Assembly (NCBI RefSeq): GCF_023283885.1
Contig: NZ_JAKILA010000001.1
Coordinates: 310,001-374,000, forward strand
Reading direction: 5' to 3'
DNA: 64,000 nucleotides
From: Shewanella basaltis
Lineage (GTDB): Bacteria > Pseudomonadota > Gammaproteobacteria > Enterobacterales > Shewanellaceae
Positions 56,647 to 64,000 of the stretch are shown here, piece after piece. The notes under the pieces were generated by a model. That model was not told the origin of the DNA and ran no database searches. It saw only the letters and a list, made by a program, of their open reading frames with translations. Each line of letters opens with the position of its first letter. The stretch's first letter is position 1. The translations under genes were made by a program, and so were the position numbers.

Positions 56647-58128
56647 ATGAAAAATAATGTTCAGCTGATTACATACGTAGATCGTATAGCTCACTCAGAT
56701 TTAAAAGGACTCAAACAGGTTCTAGACACAGAACTGCATGATCTTTTTGGTGGCGTACATCTATTGCCTTTTTACTACCCTATAGATGGTAGCGATGCCG
56801 GATTTGACCCAATCGATCACGGCAAAGTGGATGAACGCTTAGGTGATTGGAACGACGTAAAACAAATTGGCCAGCAATACGACATTATGGCTGACTTAAT
56901 CGTTAACCATATGTCTGCCGAATCGACAGAGTTTCAAGATGTGCTTGCCAAGGGTAAACAATCTCCATATTGGGATCTGTTTTTAACCAAAGAAAGCGTA
57001 TTCCCAAATGGGCTAAGTGCAGAAGATCAGGCCAAAATCTATCGCCCTCGCCCAGGTAGCTGCTTTACCACTTACACATTAGCCGACGGAACTGAAGTCG
57101 AGTTTTGGACGACTTTCACGTCAAATCAAATCGACATTAATGTTCACACCGCAGCCGGACAAGCTCATCTAAATAACGTACTGAATCGCTTTCACGAAAG
57201 TAAAGTCGACCTCATCAGACTTGACGCTGCGGGCTATGCAATAAAAAAACCGGGCACTAGCTGCTTTATGATTGATGAATCTTTTGCCTTTGTAGATGAA
57301 TTAGCAAAAAAAGCCAACAGCCTCGGCATGACCACATTGGCAGAAATTCACTCGCACTACATGACACAAATCGACATCGCTAAGCGGGTTGATATGGTGT
57401 ATGACTTTGCACTGCCGCCATTAATTTTACACAGTTTGTTTAGCAAAGATGCGAGCGCCTTAACTCACTGGTTATCAATTGCTCCTCGCAACTGCGTTAC
57501 CGTGCTAGATACTCACGATGGCATTGGTATTATCGATGCAGGGCCTGTTGGCAATAAAGCTGGTTTATTAACGCCAGCCGAAATTGACAACCTTGTTAAT
57601 CAAATTCACCGCAACAGTAAAGGTGAAAGCTTACAGGCAACTGGCGCTGCAGCAAGCAACGTAGACCTTTACCAAGTAAATTGTACTTATTACGATGCCC
57701 TTGCTCAAAATGATGTAGATTACTTAATTGCACGCAGTATTCAGTTTTTTGCTCCAGGCATACCGCAGGTGTATTACACAGGTTTACTGGCCGAAACCAA
57801 CGCAATGGAATTACTCAACAAGACTCAAGTAGGACGCGATATTAACCGCCCTTATTTGCATGTGAGTGATATTCAAACATCTATGCAAAAACCTGTGGTC
57901 AAAGCATTATGCGAACTGATTAAGCTTCGCAATACTCAACAGGCATTTAATGGTGAGTTTAGTATGAGCTATGACAACCAGCAGTTACATCTAACCTGGA
58001 AAAATGGCGATGACACTGCAAATTTAATCGTTGATTTTGCAATTAAAGATGCTCAAATAAGTGTCACCAATAAACAGCAATCTCAACGTATCGTACTTAC
58101 TGAGTTACTTGCCAAACACAAGCTGTAA
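56647..58128 (+). CDS. scrP: Sucrose phosphorylase (GH13)
   Basis: Sucrose phosphorylase splits sucrose with phosphate into glucose-1-phosphate and fructose. The 493-residue protein has the GH13 catalytic triad in expected places: Asp193 (LIRLDAAGY), Glu233 (TLAEIHSHY) and Asp291 (VLDTHDGIG), each one position off the Bifidobacterium enzyme. PFYYPIDGSDAGFDPIDH and RPRPGSCFTTY are phosphorylase-like. Length is in range. It explains why scrK but no sucrose hydrolase is in the locus. Confidence 0.95.
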   Translation: MKNNVQLITYVDRIAHSDLKGLKQVLDTELHDLFGGVHLLPFYYPIDGSDAGFDPIDHGKVDERLGDWNDVKQIGQQYDIMADLIVNHMSAESTEFQDVLAKGKQSPYWDLFLTKESVFPNGLSAEDQAKIYRPRPGSCFTTYTLADGTEVEFWTTFTSNQIDINVHTAAGQAHLNNVLNRFHESKVDLIRLDAAGYAIKKPGTSCFMIDESFAFVDELAKKANSLGMTTLAEIHSHYMTQIDIAKRVDMVYDFALPPLILHSLFSKDASALTHWLSIAPRNCVTVLDTHDGIGIIDAGPVGNKAGLLTPAEIDNLVNQIHRNSKGESLQATGAAASNVDLYQVNCTYYDALAQNDVDYLIARSIQFFAPGIPQVYYTGLLAETNAMELLNKTQVGRDINRPYLHVSDIQTSMQKPVVKALCELIKLRNTQQAFNGEFSMSYDNQQLHLTWKNGDDTANLIVDFAIKDAQISVTNKQQSQRIVLTELLAKHKL

Positions 58129-58142
58129 CCATACGGGTTAAT

Positions 58143-58177
58143 AACAATAAGGCGCCGATAATATGCGCCTTATTGTT
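58143..58177. terminator. Hairpin between the convergent scrP and scrR
   Basis: A perfect 13-bp stem (58143-58155 with 58165-58177) with a 9-nt loop. The T content is in the stem rather than after it. Probably a shared terminator. Confidence 0.6.
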
Positions 58178-58213
58178 GCTTGAAATTCAGCTGAAATACC
58201 GCATTAACACTTT

Positions 58214-59245
58214 CTAACAACTGCCACCTCGCGACAACTCATAACCTAGCACTTCAGCATGATGGGCATCTGCAATAAACATCTCTGCTGCTTTACGGCC
58301 TTTTTGTTCAGAATGTTGGTATACCGTCGTCAAAGTCGGCAGCATTCGTGCAGCCTCATCAATACCATCAAAGCCGACAACTCGAATATCCTCAGGGATC
58401 CTTAATCCTTGTTGAAGGGCTTCGCGCATCAAACTCAGTGCAATGAGGTCACTCATGCACAAAAATACATTAGGACGAGGCACGCTATTTAACGCCTCTT
58501 TAGCTGCAATACTGGCAAGGTTTGAGTTACTTTCAGGGATGTTCCAAATACGATCATCACCTAACGTGACCCCCGTATCACTGATGGCATCTAAGTACCC
58601 TTGCAGGCGTTGATGCGCAACAGATGTGTCGATTTCCATCGAGTGAATATCATACACACGACAGGTTAAATGGGTGTCTAGCAAGCGTAACCCAAGAATG
58701 GCAACATGGTCATTTGGCGACTTAATTGCCAGTTTTGCAACCTCATAGGCACCGGCTTTATTATCAATACTCACAGACGCGCTTCGGTGAATATTAAAGT
58801 CGACAGTAACCACTTTTTTACGAATTTTTTTAAACTGTTCGGCCAGTAAACGATTTCGTGGGCGACCATAGCATATAAAACCATCAACAAAATCATTGAT
58901 GCTATTCACACTCTCAGCACTGCCTGAAAACAACAATAAATTGAGTTTATGCTGCTCAAAAACGGCCGCGACGCCTTTCATAAATCGACTTGCAACAGGA
59001 TCTGACACCATATATTCAATACTGTCTGACAGCACCAATGCTACCGTATCAAATTTACCGCGTCTTAAAGACTGTGCAGCTTTGTTTGGGCCAAAATAAC
59101 CGAGTACGTTACACGCTTCTAAAATTTCTTTACGGCGCTTTTCCGACAGCTGGTCTGGGCGATTAAACGCATTAGACACAGTTGCATTCGATACGCCTAA
59201 TTCTTTAGCGATACTTTTTAAGGTCCAATGTTTAGAGTCTGACAT
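58214..59245 (-). CDS. scrR: LacI-family repressor of sucrose genes
   Basis: The 343-residue regulator has the LacI helix-turn-helix LKSIAKELGVSNATVSNAFNRPDQLSEKRRKEIL (about residues 9-42) and a periplasmic-binding-like sugar domain (about 65-340). It should bind the two AACTTAATCGATTAAGTT palindromes and release them on sugar binding. No such palindrome lies before its own start, so it is probably not self-regulated through that site. Confidence 0.92.
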   Translation of the reverse strand: MSDSKHWTLKSIAKELGVSNATVSNAFNRPDQLSEKRRKEILEACNVLGYFGPNKAAQSLRRGKFDTVALVLSDSIEYMVSDPVASRFMKGVAAVFEQHKLNLLLFSGSAESVNSINDFVDGFICYGRPRNRLLAEQFKKIRKKVVTVDFNIHRSASVSIDNKAGAYEVAKLAIKSPNDHVAILGLRLLDTHLTCRVYDIHSMEIDTSVAHQRLQGYLDAISDTGVTLGDDRIWNIPESNSNLASIAAKEALNSVPRPNVFLCMSDLIALSLMREALQQGLRIPEDIRVVGFDGIDEAARMLPTLTTVYQHSEQKGRKAAEMFIADAHHAEVLGYELSRGGSC

Positions 59246-59397
59246 GTGGGTCCGTTTAATGCGTTACCGCGCTCTGTGAGCAGTAGATAACATGAATATA
59301 CCGATGCCCGACATTGAAAACAATCTAGGCAAAGTCACAAAGGGGATAAAACGTGCCCAAATAAAACGCAGGGCACGAAATAGGCAAATATTAACGA

Positions 59398-59961
59398 TTA
59401 ATCTTGTAGATTATATTGCTTCGCGTAATCAACTAAACTGGCCAGCGACATATTTTGCTGTTCTGTTGGTTTGGTTAAACGTTTAGCAAACCAATAACGG
59501 GGTTTCCAGTACACATTATTTAAACTAGAAATTTTCACGCCTTTTTTGGTAGATGCATGTAAAAACTTATCCTGGCCCATGTAAATCCCTACATGACGGG
59601 TTGTTCTACCGGTTTTAAAAAACACCAAATCACCGATATCAAGCTGATGCCTTGGAACATCTTTACCTAAAGTGCGCTGTGCATTAACCGAGCGTGGTAA
59701 TTTTTCACCCACAATATCAAGGTAAGCTAAGTAAACAAAACCCGAGCAATCAATGCCATTACGGCTCAAACCACCTAAGCGATACGGTGTGCCTTTCCAT
59801 TGATCATGAAAACTGAGTAAGTTTGACTCACTCCACTTAGGCGGCTCTGGCTTAAGCATAGGTGGCACCACCACAGGTTTAGGTGCAACCACCACAGGCG
59901 GATTAGACGCACACGCAGACAACAACACCACTAAACAAGCAAATAATATTCTTTTAGCCAA
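59398..59961 (-). CDS. NlpC/P60 family lipoprotein peptidase
   Basis: The 187-residue lipoprotein (lipobox LLSAC) has a proline-rich linker and a C-terminal NlpC/P60 domain with catalytic Cys in NGIDCSGFVYLAYL, His in RHVGIYMG and His in FLHAS. It should cut peptidoglycan peptides in the periplasm, as Spr/MepS does. No ATG is available; the start is TTG 59961, nine bases after GGAG, giving the typical MAKRILF lipoprotein N-terminus. A TTG five codons earlier is the alternative. Confidence 0.88.
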   Translation of the reverse strand: MAKRILFACLVVLLSACASNPPVVVAPKPVVVPPMLKPEPPKWSESNLLSFHDQWKGTPYRLGGLSRNGIDCSGFVYLAYLDIVGEKLPRSVNAQRTLGKDVPRHQLDIGDLVFFKTGRTTRHVGIYMGQDKFLHASTKKGVKISSLNNVYWKPRYWFAKRLTKPTEQQNMSLASLVDYAKQYNLQD

Positions 59962-60069
59962 TTCGACCCACTCCAAGACCCGAAAAAAATCACCGAAATA
60001 TAAAGACCTTTAGATAAATACACAATCAAAATACGTCATAAGCCACTGAGTAATGCGATAAAGCTTAAT

Positions 60070-60654
60070 TTAGCGGGTGATCAGTTGCATGCATTGCACA
60101 ATGGCGCGTTTTGCTGCGGTTTTATCTGCTTTAATTTGACAGCGTAACATAGTCCCTTGCCAATTTGACCAAAAAATGTTCGATAACACGCTCGCGCTCA
60201 ATTCTGTTTTAATAAATCCTTGCTGCTGCCCTTGCTCAATAAGCGCATTAAACTGACTCAACCACTGGTCAAAAAGGCGATTCAGTGTCTGGTGCAAAAT
60301 CACCATCTGCGGATTCACTTCAACCATCAAGTTGCCCATTAAGCAGCCACGGGGCTGATTGTCGCTAAATAAAAAGTCAATCAGTTGATGGTAGCCACTC
60401 AATACCGCTGTAACGTTAGTTTTAAAGTTTGCCTGAGGCTCCATGGCAATCGGCGCGATACGTTGGTCAAAATAGTATTGTGCGACTTCGGCGGCAAACG
60501 CTTCTTTACTGGCAAAATAATGATAAAACGAGCCTTTAGGAATGCCCACTTCATCCAATATCAGTTTAATCCCCACGGCGCTGTATCCGTGTAAAGCAAA
60601 TAGCTTTTCACCGACGGCGCAAATCGACTGTTTACTGCTGGTATTTTTGTTCAT
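60070..60654 (-). CDS. TetR-family regulator
   Basis: The 194-residue protein begins MNKNTSSKQSICAVGEKLFALHGYSAVGIKLILDEVGIPKGSFYHYFASKEAF, a TetR helix-turn-helix, followed by DNQPRGCLMGNLMVEV, typical of the NemR/AcuR type. I use ATG 60654, preceded by GGAGAG; the frame to 60810 adds 52 residues with no similarity and crosses an operator-like palindrome. No efflux or reductase gene is adjacent, so its target is unknown apart from itself. Confidence 0.87.
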   Translation of the reverse strand: MNKNTSSKQSICAVGEKLFALHGYSAVGIKLILDEVGIPKGSFYHYFASKEAFAAEVAQYYFDQRIAPIAMEPQANFKTNVTAVLSGYHQLIDFLFSDNQPRGCLMGNLMVEVNPQMVILHQTLNRLFDQWLSQFNALIEQGQQQGFIKTELSASVLSNIFWSNWQGTMLRCQIKADKTAAKRAIVQCMQLITR

Positions 60655-60686
60655 AAGCTCTCCCTGTTGGCCGTTACGATAACCAA

Positions 60687-60707
60687 AAATAGACCAGTCG
60701 TCTATTT
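60687..60707. promoter_or_regulatory. Palindromic operator before the TetR-type gene
   Basis: Arms AAATAGAC (60687-60694) and GTCTATTT (60700-60707) flank five bases. The position, 33 bp upstream of the ATG, fits autorepression. The TAGACCxxxxGTCTA form is like operators of NemR-type TetR proteins. Confidence 0.65.
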
Positions 60708-60914
60708 GTTTCCAGTTTATTGCTAACATTGGAGCTCGCTGCAAGTATAAGTGCGATAAAGGCTGCAAAACTGGTGAGGCCAGCGCAAAAGGAAATGAAC
60801 TTAAGGACAAGCTAAGTAAACAGCAGTTAGATAAAAAGTCAGCCCATTAGTAACAACTAGACATTCACAACAGGCCATTCACAACAAGTGACAAACTGAG
60901 CCGCGGGAAGAATA

Positions 60915-61184
60915 TTAGCTGGTGTTTTGCTTAATAGACTCATCGAGCCGTTGTTGGGTGTCTGCACGCTGTTGACGACGTTCATCATCGATATGCTGAT
61001 TAACCAATTGCTCACATTGTTTTTGTTGGTCATATTGGCGTAAAGGATCGGCGGCTCTATCTGTTTGAGCCTGGCATAACACGCTACTGCATCCGCTTAA
61101 CAACACACTCACTGACACAACTAAAACGGGAAAATACCTCGATGATACCGCCAAATCATCGCGGCTTATGTCGTTATCATGCAT
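60915..61184 (-). CDS. Small lipoprotein of unknown function
   Basis: The 89-residue protein has a hydrophobic segment ending in the lipobox LLSGC (Cys about 32), after an unusually long N-terminus (MHDNDISRDDLAVSSRYFP). The mature part is short, charged and glutamine-rich (KQCEQLVNQHIDDERRQQRADTQQRLD) and probably helical. GGGGAG precedes the ATG. No family recognised. It lies behind the BON gene, separated by a terminator. Confidence 0.65.
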   Translation of the reverse strand: MHDNDISRDDLAVSSRYFPVLVVSVSVLLSGCSSVLCQAQTDRAADPLRQYDQQKQCEQLVNQHIDDERRQQRADTQQRLDESIKQNTS

Positions 61185-61212
61185 ACCAGACTCCCCAATA
61201 AATGTGACCCAT

Positions 61213-61237
61213 AAAAAAACCAGCCCGAAGGCTGGTT
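61213..61237 (-). terminator. Terminator after the BON gene
   Basis: An 8-bp stem (61218-61225 with 61230-61237) has a CGAA loop and an A run at 61213-61219, read as T residues on the minus strand. Confidence 0.8.
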
Positions 61238-61260
61238 AATAATAAGCTAATCAATCACGA

Positions 61261-61818
61261 TTACCCAATAATGCGTAACTCATCGACAACCTTTTTAACG
61301 TCGTCGGTATTTTTAGCAATGGTTAGGGCTAAATCACGCTCAGCGTCACTTGATACCGTACCTTCTAGGGTCACGACGCCATTTTCAACATCAACATCAA
61401 TTTCGGTACCCGAGATATCAGTTGAAAATAATAAGCGGGTTTTCACCACTGTCGCCACTTTTGAGTCGGTTAACGTATCGGCGAATGTTTCGCTGTCATG
61501 ATCTTTCTCATGATGCTGCGTCATCACAGTTAATTCGTTATTAACCTCGTTAACGCCGTCAACACTTTTGACTAATTCTGCAGCCAGCGCTTTATCAACA
61601 CTGCTGTTTACTTTACCGGTTAAGGTGACGTTACCGTCTGTTACGTCGGTATTAATATCAAAAGAGTTAAGGTTAGTGTTTAACAATAACGTGGTTTCAG
61701 CTTTACCATCAATCCATGCATCTTTTGCATCATCCTGCCAATCTTGAGCTGCGTTTGCACTGAATGCCATTGAACCAAGAACGATGCTTGTTAATACTGA
61801 TAATGTGGTCTTTTTCAT
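61261..61818 (-). CDS. Periplasmic protein with two BON domains (OsmY-like)
   Basis: The 185-residue protein has a signal peptide (cleavage near FSANA, residue 24). Two BON domains follow: DAWIDGKAETTLLLNTNLNSFDINTDVTDGNVTLTGKV (about 33-70) and SKVATVVKTRLLFSTDISGTEIDVDVENGVVTLEGTV (about 112-148). BON proteins such as OsmY bind phospholipids and respond to envelope or osmotic stress. I start at ATG 61818, preceded by GGAGAG; the five earlier codons run through that site. Confidence 0.88.
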   Translation of the reverse strand: MKKTTLSVLTSIVLGSMAFSANAAQDWQDDAKDAWIDGKAETTLLLNTNLNSFDINTDVTDGNVTLTGKVNSSVDKALAAELVKSVDGVNEVNNELTVMTQHHEKDHDSETFADTLTDSKVATVVKTRLLFSTDISGTEIDVDVENGVVTLEGTVSSDAERDLALTIAKNTDDVKKVVDELRIIG

Positions 61819-62000
61819 AAAAATACTCTCCATTGTTAGTGTTAATGCTGTTTTACATAGTTAGGTAATGCGCCAATCATGCCAACTTTTATAACTACCT
61901 GTTTTAAATTAGCTTATTAAAATACCCACTTAAAACCCATTGGTGATTACAGCTTAACGTCGGACTTTTTTACCGGCCTAATGTAAATTTTTCACTGTGA

Positions 62001-62486
62001 TTAGCCCTGCTTATTAAGCGATAAGTTTTTCATGCTGTCGCAACTGATTTGCAACGATGCGATACCCTCGGCTAGTTGGCGGGTCACAAGCTGGCTAGAT
62101 GCACGCTTAGCGGCAAGTTTGAGCCTGCTTAGCACGTATTGCTCAGCGGTAATCAGCACCTTAATGGCTTTAGCAACTCGCTTTTGCCCTATGGCTTTTT
62201 CTGCTTCGGCATAATAGGGGCTCAGCGACGGTCTTAATGTCTCAATACGCTCAATTGTTTGCGGATATCGCGGTTCAACCTGTTTAAACAGTGCTGCTAA
62301 CCGGCTTAAAATCGTTTTTCTAACCTCTGCCATATGACTAAAAATACGTTTGATATTATAGTCGTCAGCCCCTTTTGTAGCCTGGCTATAAAATTGTTGT
62401 CCTGCCTGGCATAAATCAATCGCTTCATTTAATAACCATAAGTCGCTGCCATCGTGAGTGACTTCATGTGATCGCTTTATATTCAA
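62001..62486 (-). CDS. Helical protein of unknown function (DUF2383-like)
   Basis: The 161-residue protein is predicted to be almost all helix. The start (WLLNEAIDLCQAGQQFYSQATKGADDYNIKRIFSHMAEVRKTILSRLAALF) resembles the four-helix DUF2383 (PA2169) family, which is ferritin-like in fold. Similarity is by eye and weak. No signal peptide. A BON-domain stress protein lies downstream on the same strand. Confidence 0.6.
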   Translation of the reverse strand: MNIKRSHEVTHDGSDLWLLNEAIDLCQAGQQFYSQATKGADDYNIKRIFSHMAEVRKTILSRLAALFKQVEPRYPQTIERIETLRPSLSPYYAEAEKAIGQKRVAKAIKVLITAEQYVLSRLKLAAKRASSQLVTRQLAEGIASLQISCDSMKNLSLNKQG

Positions 62487-62746
62487 GGCTCTATCTCCTT
62501 ATCATCAACTAACAGAATTTGTTAGCCTGCTTGATGACTTGCTAATGAATGTAATATTGAGTCATTATGGTGGCTTGCATAATTCATACACATTGACAAA
62601 ATTTAATTAAACTGTTGATTTTAAATTGTTATGCTAATCGTTCATTCTCGGGACAAACGCCGAACAGGAAAAAATTACCGCCTTTGATTGTCAAACTTAC
62701 ACCATTGACTGACATTGAGTATTAATAGACAGGGAGTAATATCGGC

Positions 62747-64000
62747 ATGGGTCGTCCAGTACTGTTTTACCATTTGCGCCAACCGCAAACACAATCTCAG
62801 CTCTTACAGGTGCCTGGGTGCCAACATTTCAATAAAATCGCCAGTAGCGTCGATCAACCTTGGCTGGCTCAACTTGAAGACAACGCCGTCGATGTGGCCA
62901 TTATCGAACTCGCCAATCTAAGCCAACAAGATTATGTTGATATTGCCAACAGTGAGCTGATGGCAGATATCGAATTTATCTTTTTAAGCGAAGGCAAACC
63001 CAACCCTAATCTCGATAAGCTGATGGCCACAGGCGCGGGTTATCATTTTCGCCAGCCTTACGATATGACGCTGATTGACGACACCCTACAAGATTTTGCC
63101 CAAGACTTAGTGGTCAACTCAGGCAAAAGAAATCAGCCATTTTCAAGCGAGCTAGATCAATATGGTTTATTGGTGGGGTCATCGCGCGCCATGCACAAGC
63201 TATACAGAACCGTCCGTAAAGTGGCAGTAACAGACAGCAACGTATTAATTATTGGTGAGAGCGGCGCCGGTAAAGAGTTGGTCGCAAATACAATTCACTT
63301 AGCCAGCGACAGAGTAAACGAGCCTTTTATTGCCATCAACTGCGGCGCATTAAGCCCAGAATTAGTCGACAGCGAGTTGTTTGGTCATGTTAAAGGGGCA
63401 TTTACAGGGGCACACCGAGAGCACGCTGGCGTGTTTGAACAAGCTGAAGGTGGAACTCTGTTTTTAGACGAAGTAACCGAAATGCCACTTGAGCATCAAG
63501 TTAAATTATTAAGGGTGCTCGAAAATAACGAGTATCGACAAGTCGGTAGCCCACAGGTAAAAAAAGCCAATGTGCGTATTGTGGCGGCCACCAACCGCGA
63601 TCCTGCGATGGCGATTGAAAATGGTCATTTTCGTGAAGATTTATACTTTCGTTTAGCCCACTTCCCAATCCGCGTACCGCCATTACGTGACAGAGGCAAT
63701 GACATTAGCGGCTTAGCTCAGCACTTTTTGGCATATCGTAACTCGGCAGAAAAGCTCAGCAAAACCTTTAGCGACGATGCCTTGGCGCTTATTCAACAAC
63801 AAAAGTGGCCAGGCAATGTGCGAGAGTTAAAACATGCTATCGAACGCGCTTATATTCTCGCCGACAATGTGATTGATGTAAGCCATATCAATATTAGCTC
63901 GCTAGAACCATCGAGCGACCAAACAGAAGACGATGTACAAATCCCCACCGGCATGCGCTTAGATGAACTTGAAAAAGTCGCCATTTATCAGGCTCTGGAA
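62747..64000 (+). CDS. Sigma-54-dependent transcriptional activator, 5' part
   Basis: The gene is open at the window edge, with 418 codons visible. Start ATG 62747 follows GGGAG by nine bases. The N-terminal 120 residues resemble a response-regulator receiver but the phosphorylation Asp appears missing (VDVAIIEL). The AAA+ domain (about 145-375) has Walker A GESGAGKE, the sigma-54 contact loop [14 protein letters not shown], Walker [10 protein letters not shown] and [21 protein letters not shown] sensor segments. The C-terminal Fis helix-turn-helix lies outside the window. It activates sigma-54 promoters; targets unknown. Confidence 0.9.
   Translation, partial: MGRPVLFYHLRQPQTQSQLLQVPGCQHFNKIASSVDQPWLAQLEDNAVDVAIIELANLSQQDYVDIANSELMADIEFIFLSEGKPNPNLDKLMATGAGYHFRQPYDMTLIDDTLQDFAQDLVVNSGKRNQPFSSELDQYGLLVGSSRAMHKLYRTVRKVAVTDSNVLIIGESGAGKELVANTIHLASDRVNEPFIAINCGALSPELVDSELFGHVKGAFTGAHREHAGVFEQAEGGTLFLDEVTEMPLEHQVKLLRVLENNEYRQVGSPQVKKANVRIVAATNRDPAMAIENGHFREDLYFRLAHFPIRVPPLRDRGNDISGLAQHFLAYRNSAEKLSKTFSDDALALIQQQKWPGNVRELKHAIERAYILADNVIDVSHINISSLEPSSDQTEDDVQIPTGMRLDELEKVAIYQALE

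Noticed and set aside
60655..60810. N-terminal extension of the TetR regulator
   Set aside because: It would read through the palindromic operator and lacks TetR similarity; a good ribosome site precedes ATG 60654.
1..64000. CRISPR arrays, prophage, integrons or defence islands
   Set aside because: I saw no regularly spaced repeats, integrase, phage structural genes or cas-like genes. The only mobile traces are the MITE pair and the dead toxin-antitoxin genes.

Overview
The window looks like a chromosomal segment of a marine gammaproteobacterium of the genus Shewanella (inference). Support comes from the gene order polA, Spot 42, engB, CsrB/C-like RNA, yihI and DUF2489, the kbl-tdh and glpE-glpG pairs, an envelope LPS-core cluster, a complete hut operon, and a sucrose (scr) locus with a TonB receptor and sucrose phosphorylase, a layout known from Shewanella. 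Base composition is moderately AT-rich and even. There is no rRNA, tRNA, prophage or CRISPR array. Most of the window is core chromosome, with short stretches of decay and insertion.

Layout. Positions 1-3457 carry LPS-core genes: the end of a cytidylyltransferase-like gene, a family 9 glycosyltransferase, Kdo kinase (kdkA) and Kdo transferase (waaA). Positions 3589-8922 hold a TetR regulator, threonine catabolism (kbl-tdh), glpE-glpG and elbB. Positions 9548-17105 hold polA, the sRNA spf (Spot 42), engB, a diheme cytochrome c4, a GGA-rich CsrB/C-like RNA, a methyltransferase, yihI and a DUF2489 protein. Positions 17335-20656 encode an acyltransferase, a lipase-like hydrolase with an unusual C-terminal domain, and an MscS channel. 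Positions 20876-26236 are the histidine utilisation genes hutH, hutU and hutC facing away from hutI, with a HutC-type operator between them.

Positions 26440-33868 are an accessory-like stretch: an exported haloacid-dehalogenase homologue, an exported amidohydrolase, a decayed DUF1778/GNAT toxin-antitoxin pair, a DUF885 lipoprotein peptidase, a TPR gene broken by an amber codon, mtnC (enolase-phosphatase), and two tandem copies of a MITE-like repeat. Positions 33869-37773 hold two thioesterases, a small GNAT protein, a class 3 lipase and a long-chain acyl-CoA ligase. Positions 37921-44429 hold a GntR-controlled ABC exporter and an alpha/beta hydrolase-NatAB operon. Then come mog, an orphan pilin, and a TetR-controlled RND efflux pump with three repeated operators.

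Positions 51406-59245 form a sucrose regulon: fructokinase, TonB receptor, MFS permease, sucrose phosphorylase and a LacI repressor. Two identical 18-bp palindromes lie upstream of the receptor and of the phosphorylase. The right end has an NlpC/P60 lipoprotein, a TetR regulator with a palindromic operator, a small lipoprotein, a BON-domain protein, a helical protein of unknown function, and the start of a sigma-54 activator that runs off the window.

I did not find a clearly new multi-gene system. The most interesting items are the CsrC-position RNA, a second terminator-ended RNA candidate beside Spot 42, the tandem MITE, the amber-split TPR gene, and the activator with a receiver domain that seems to lack its phosphorylation pocket. 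All assignments come from reading the sequence; no database search was run.
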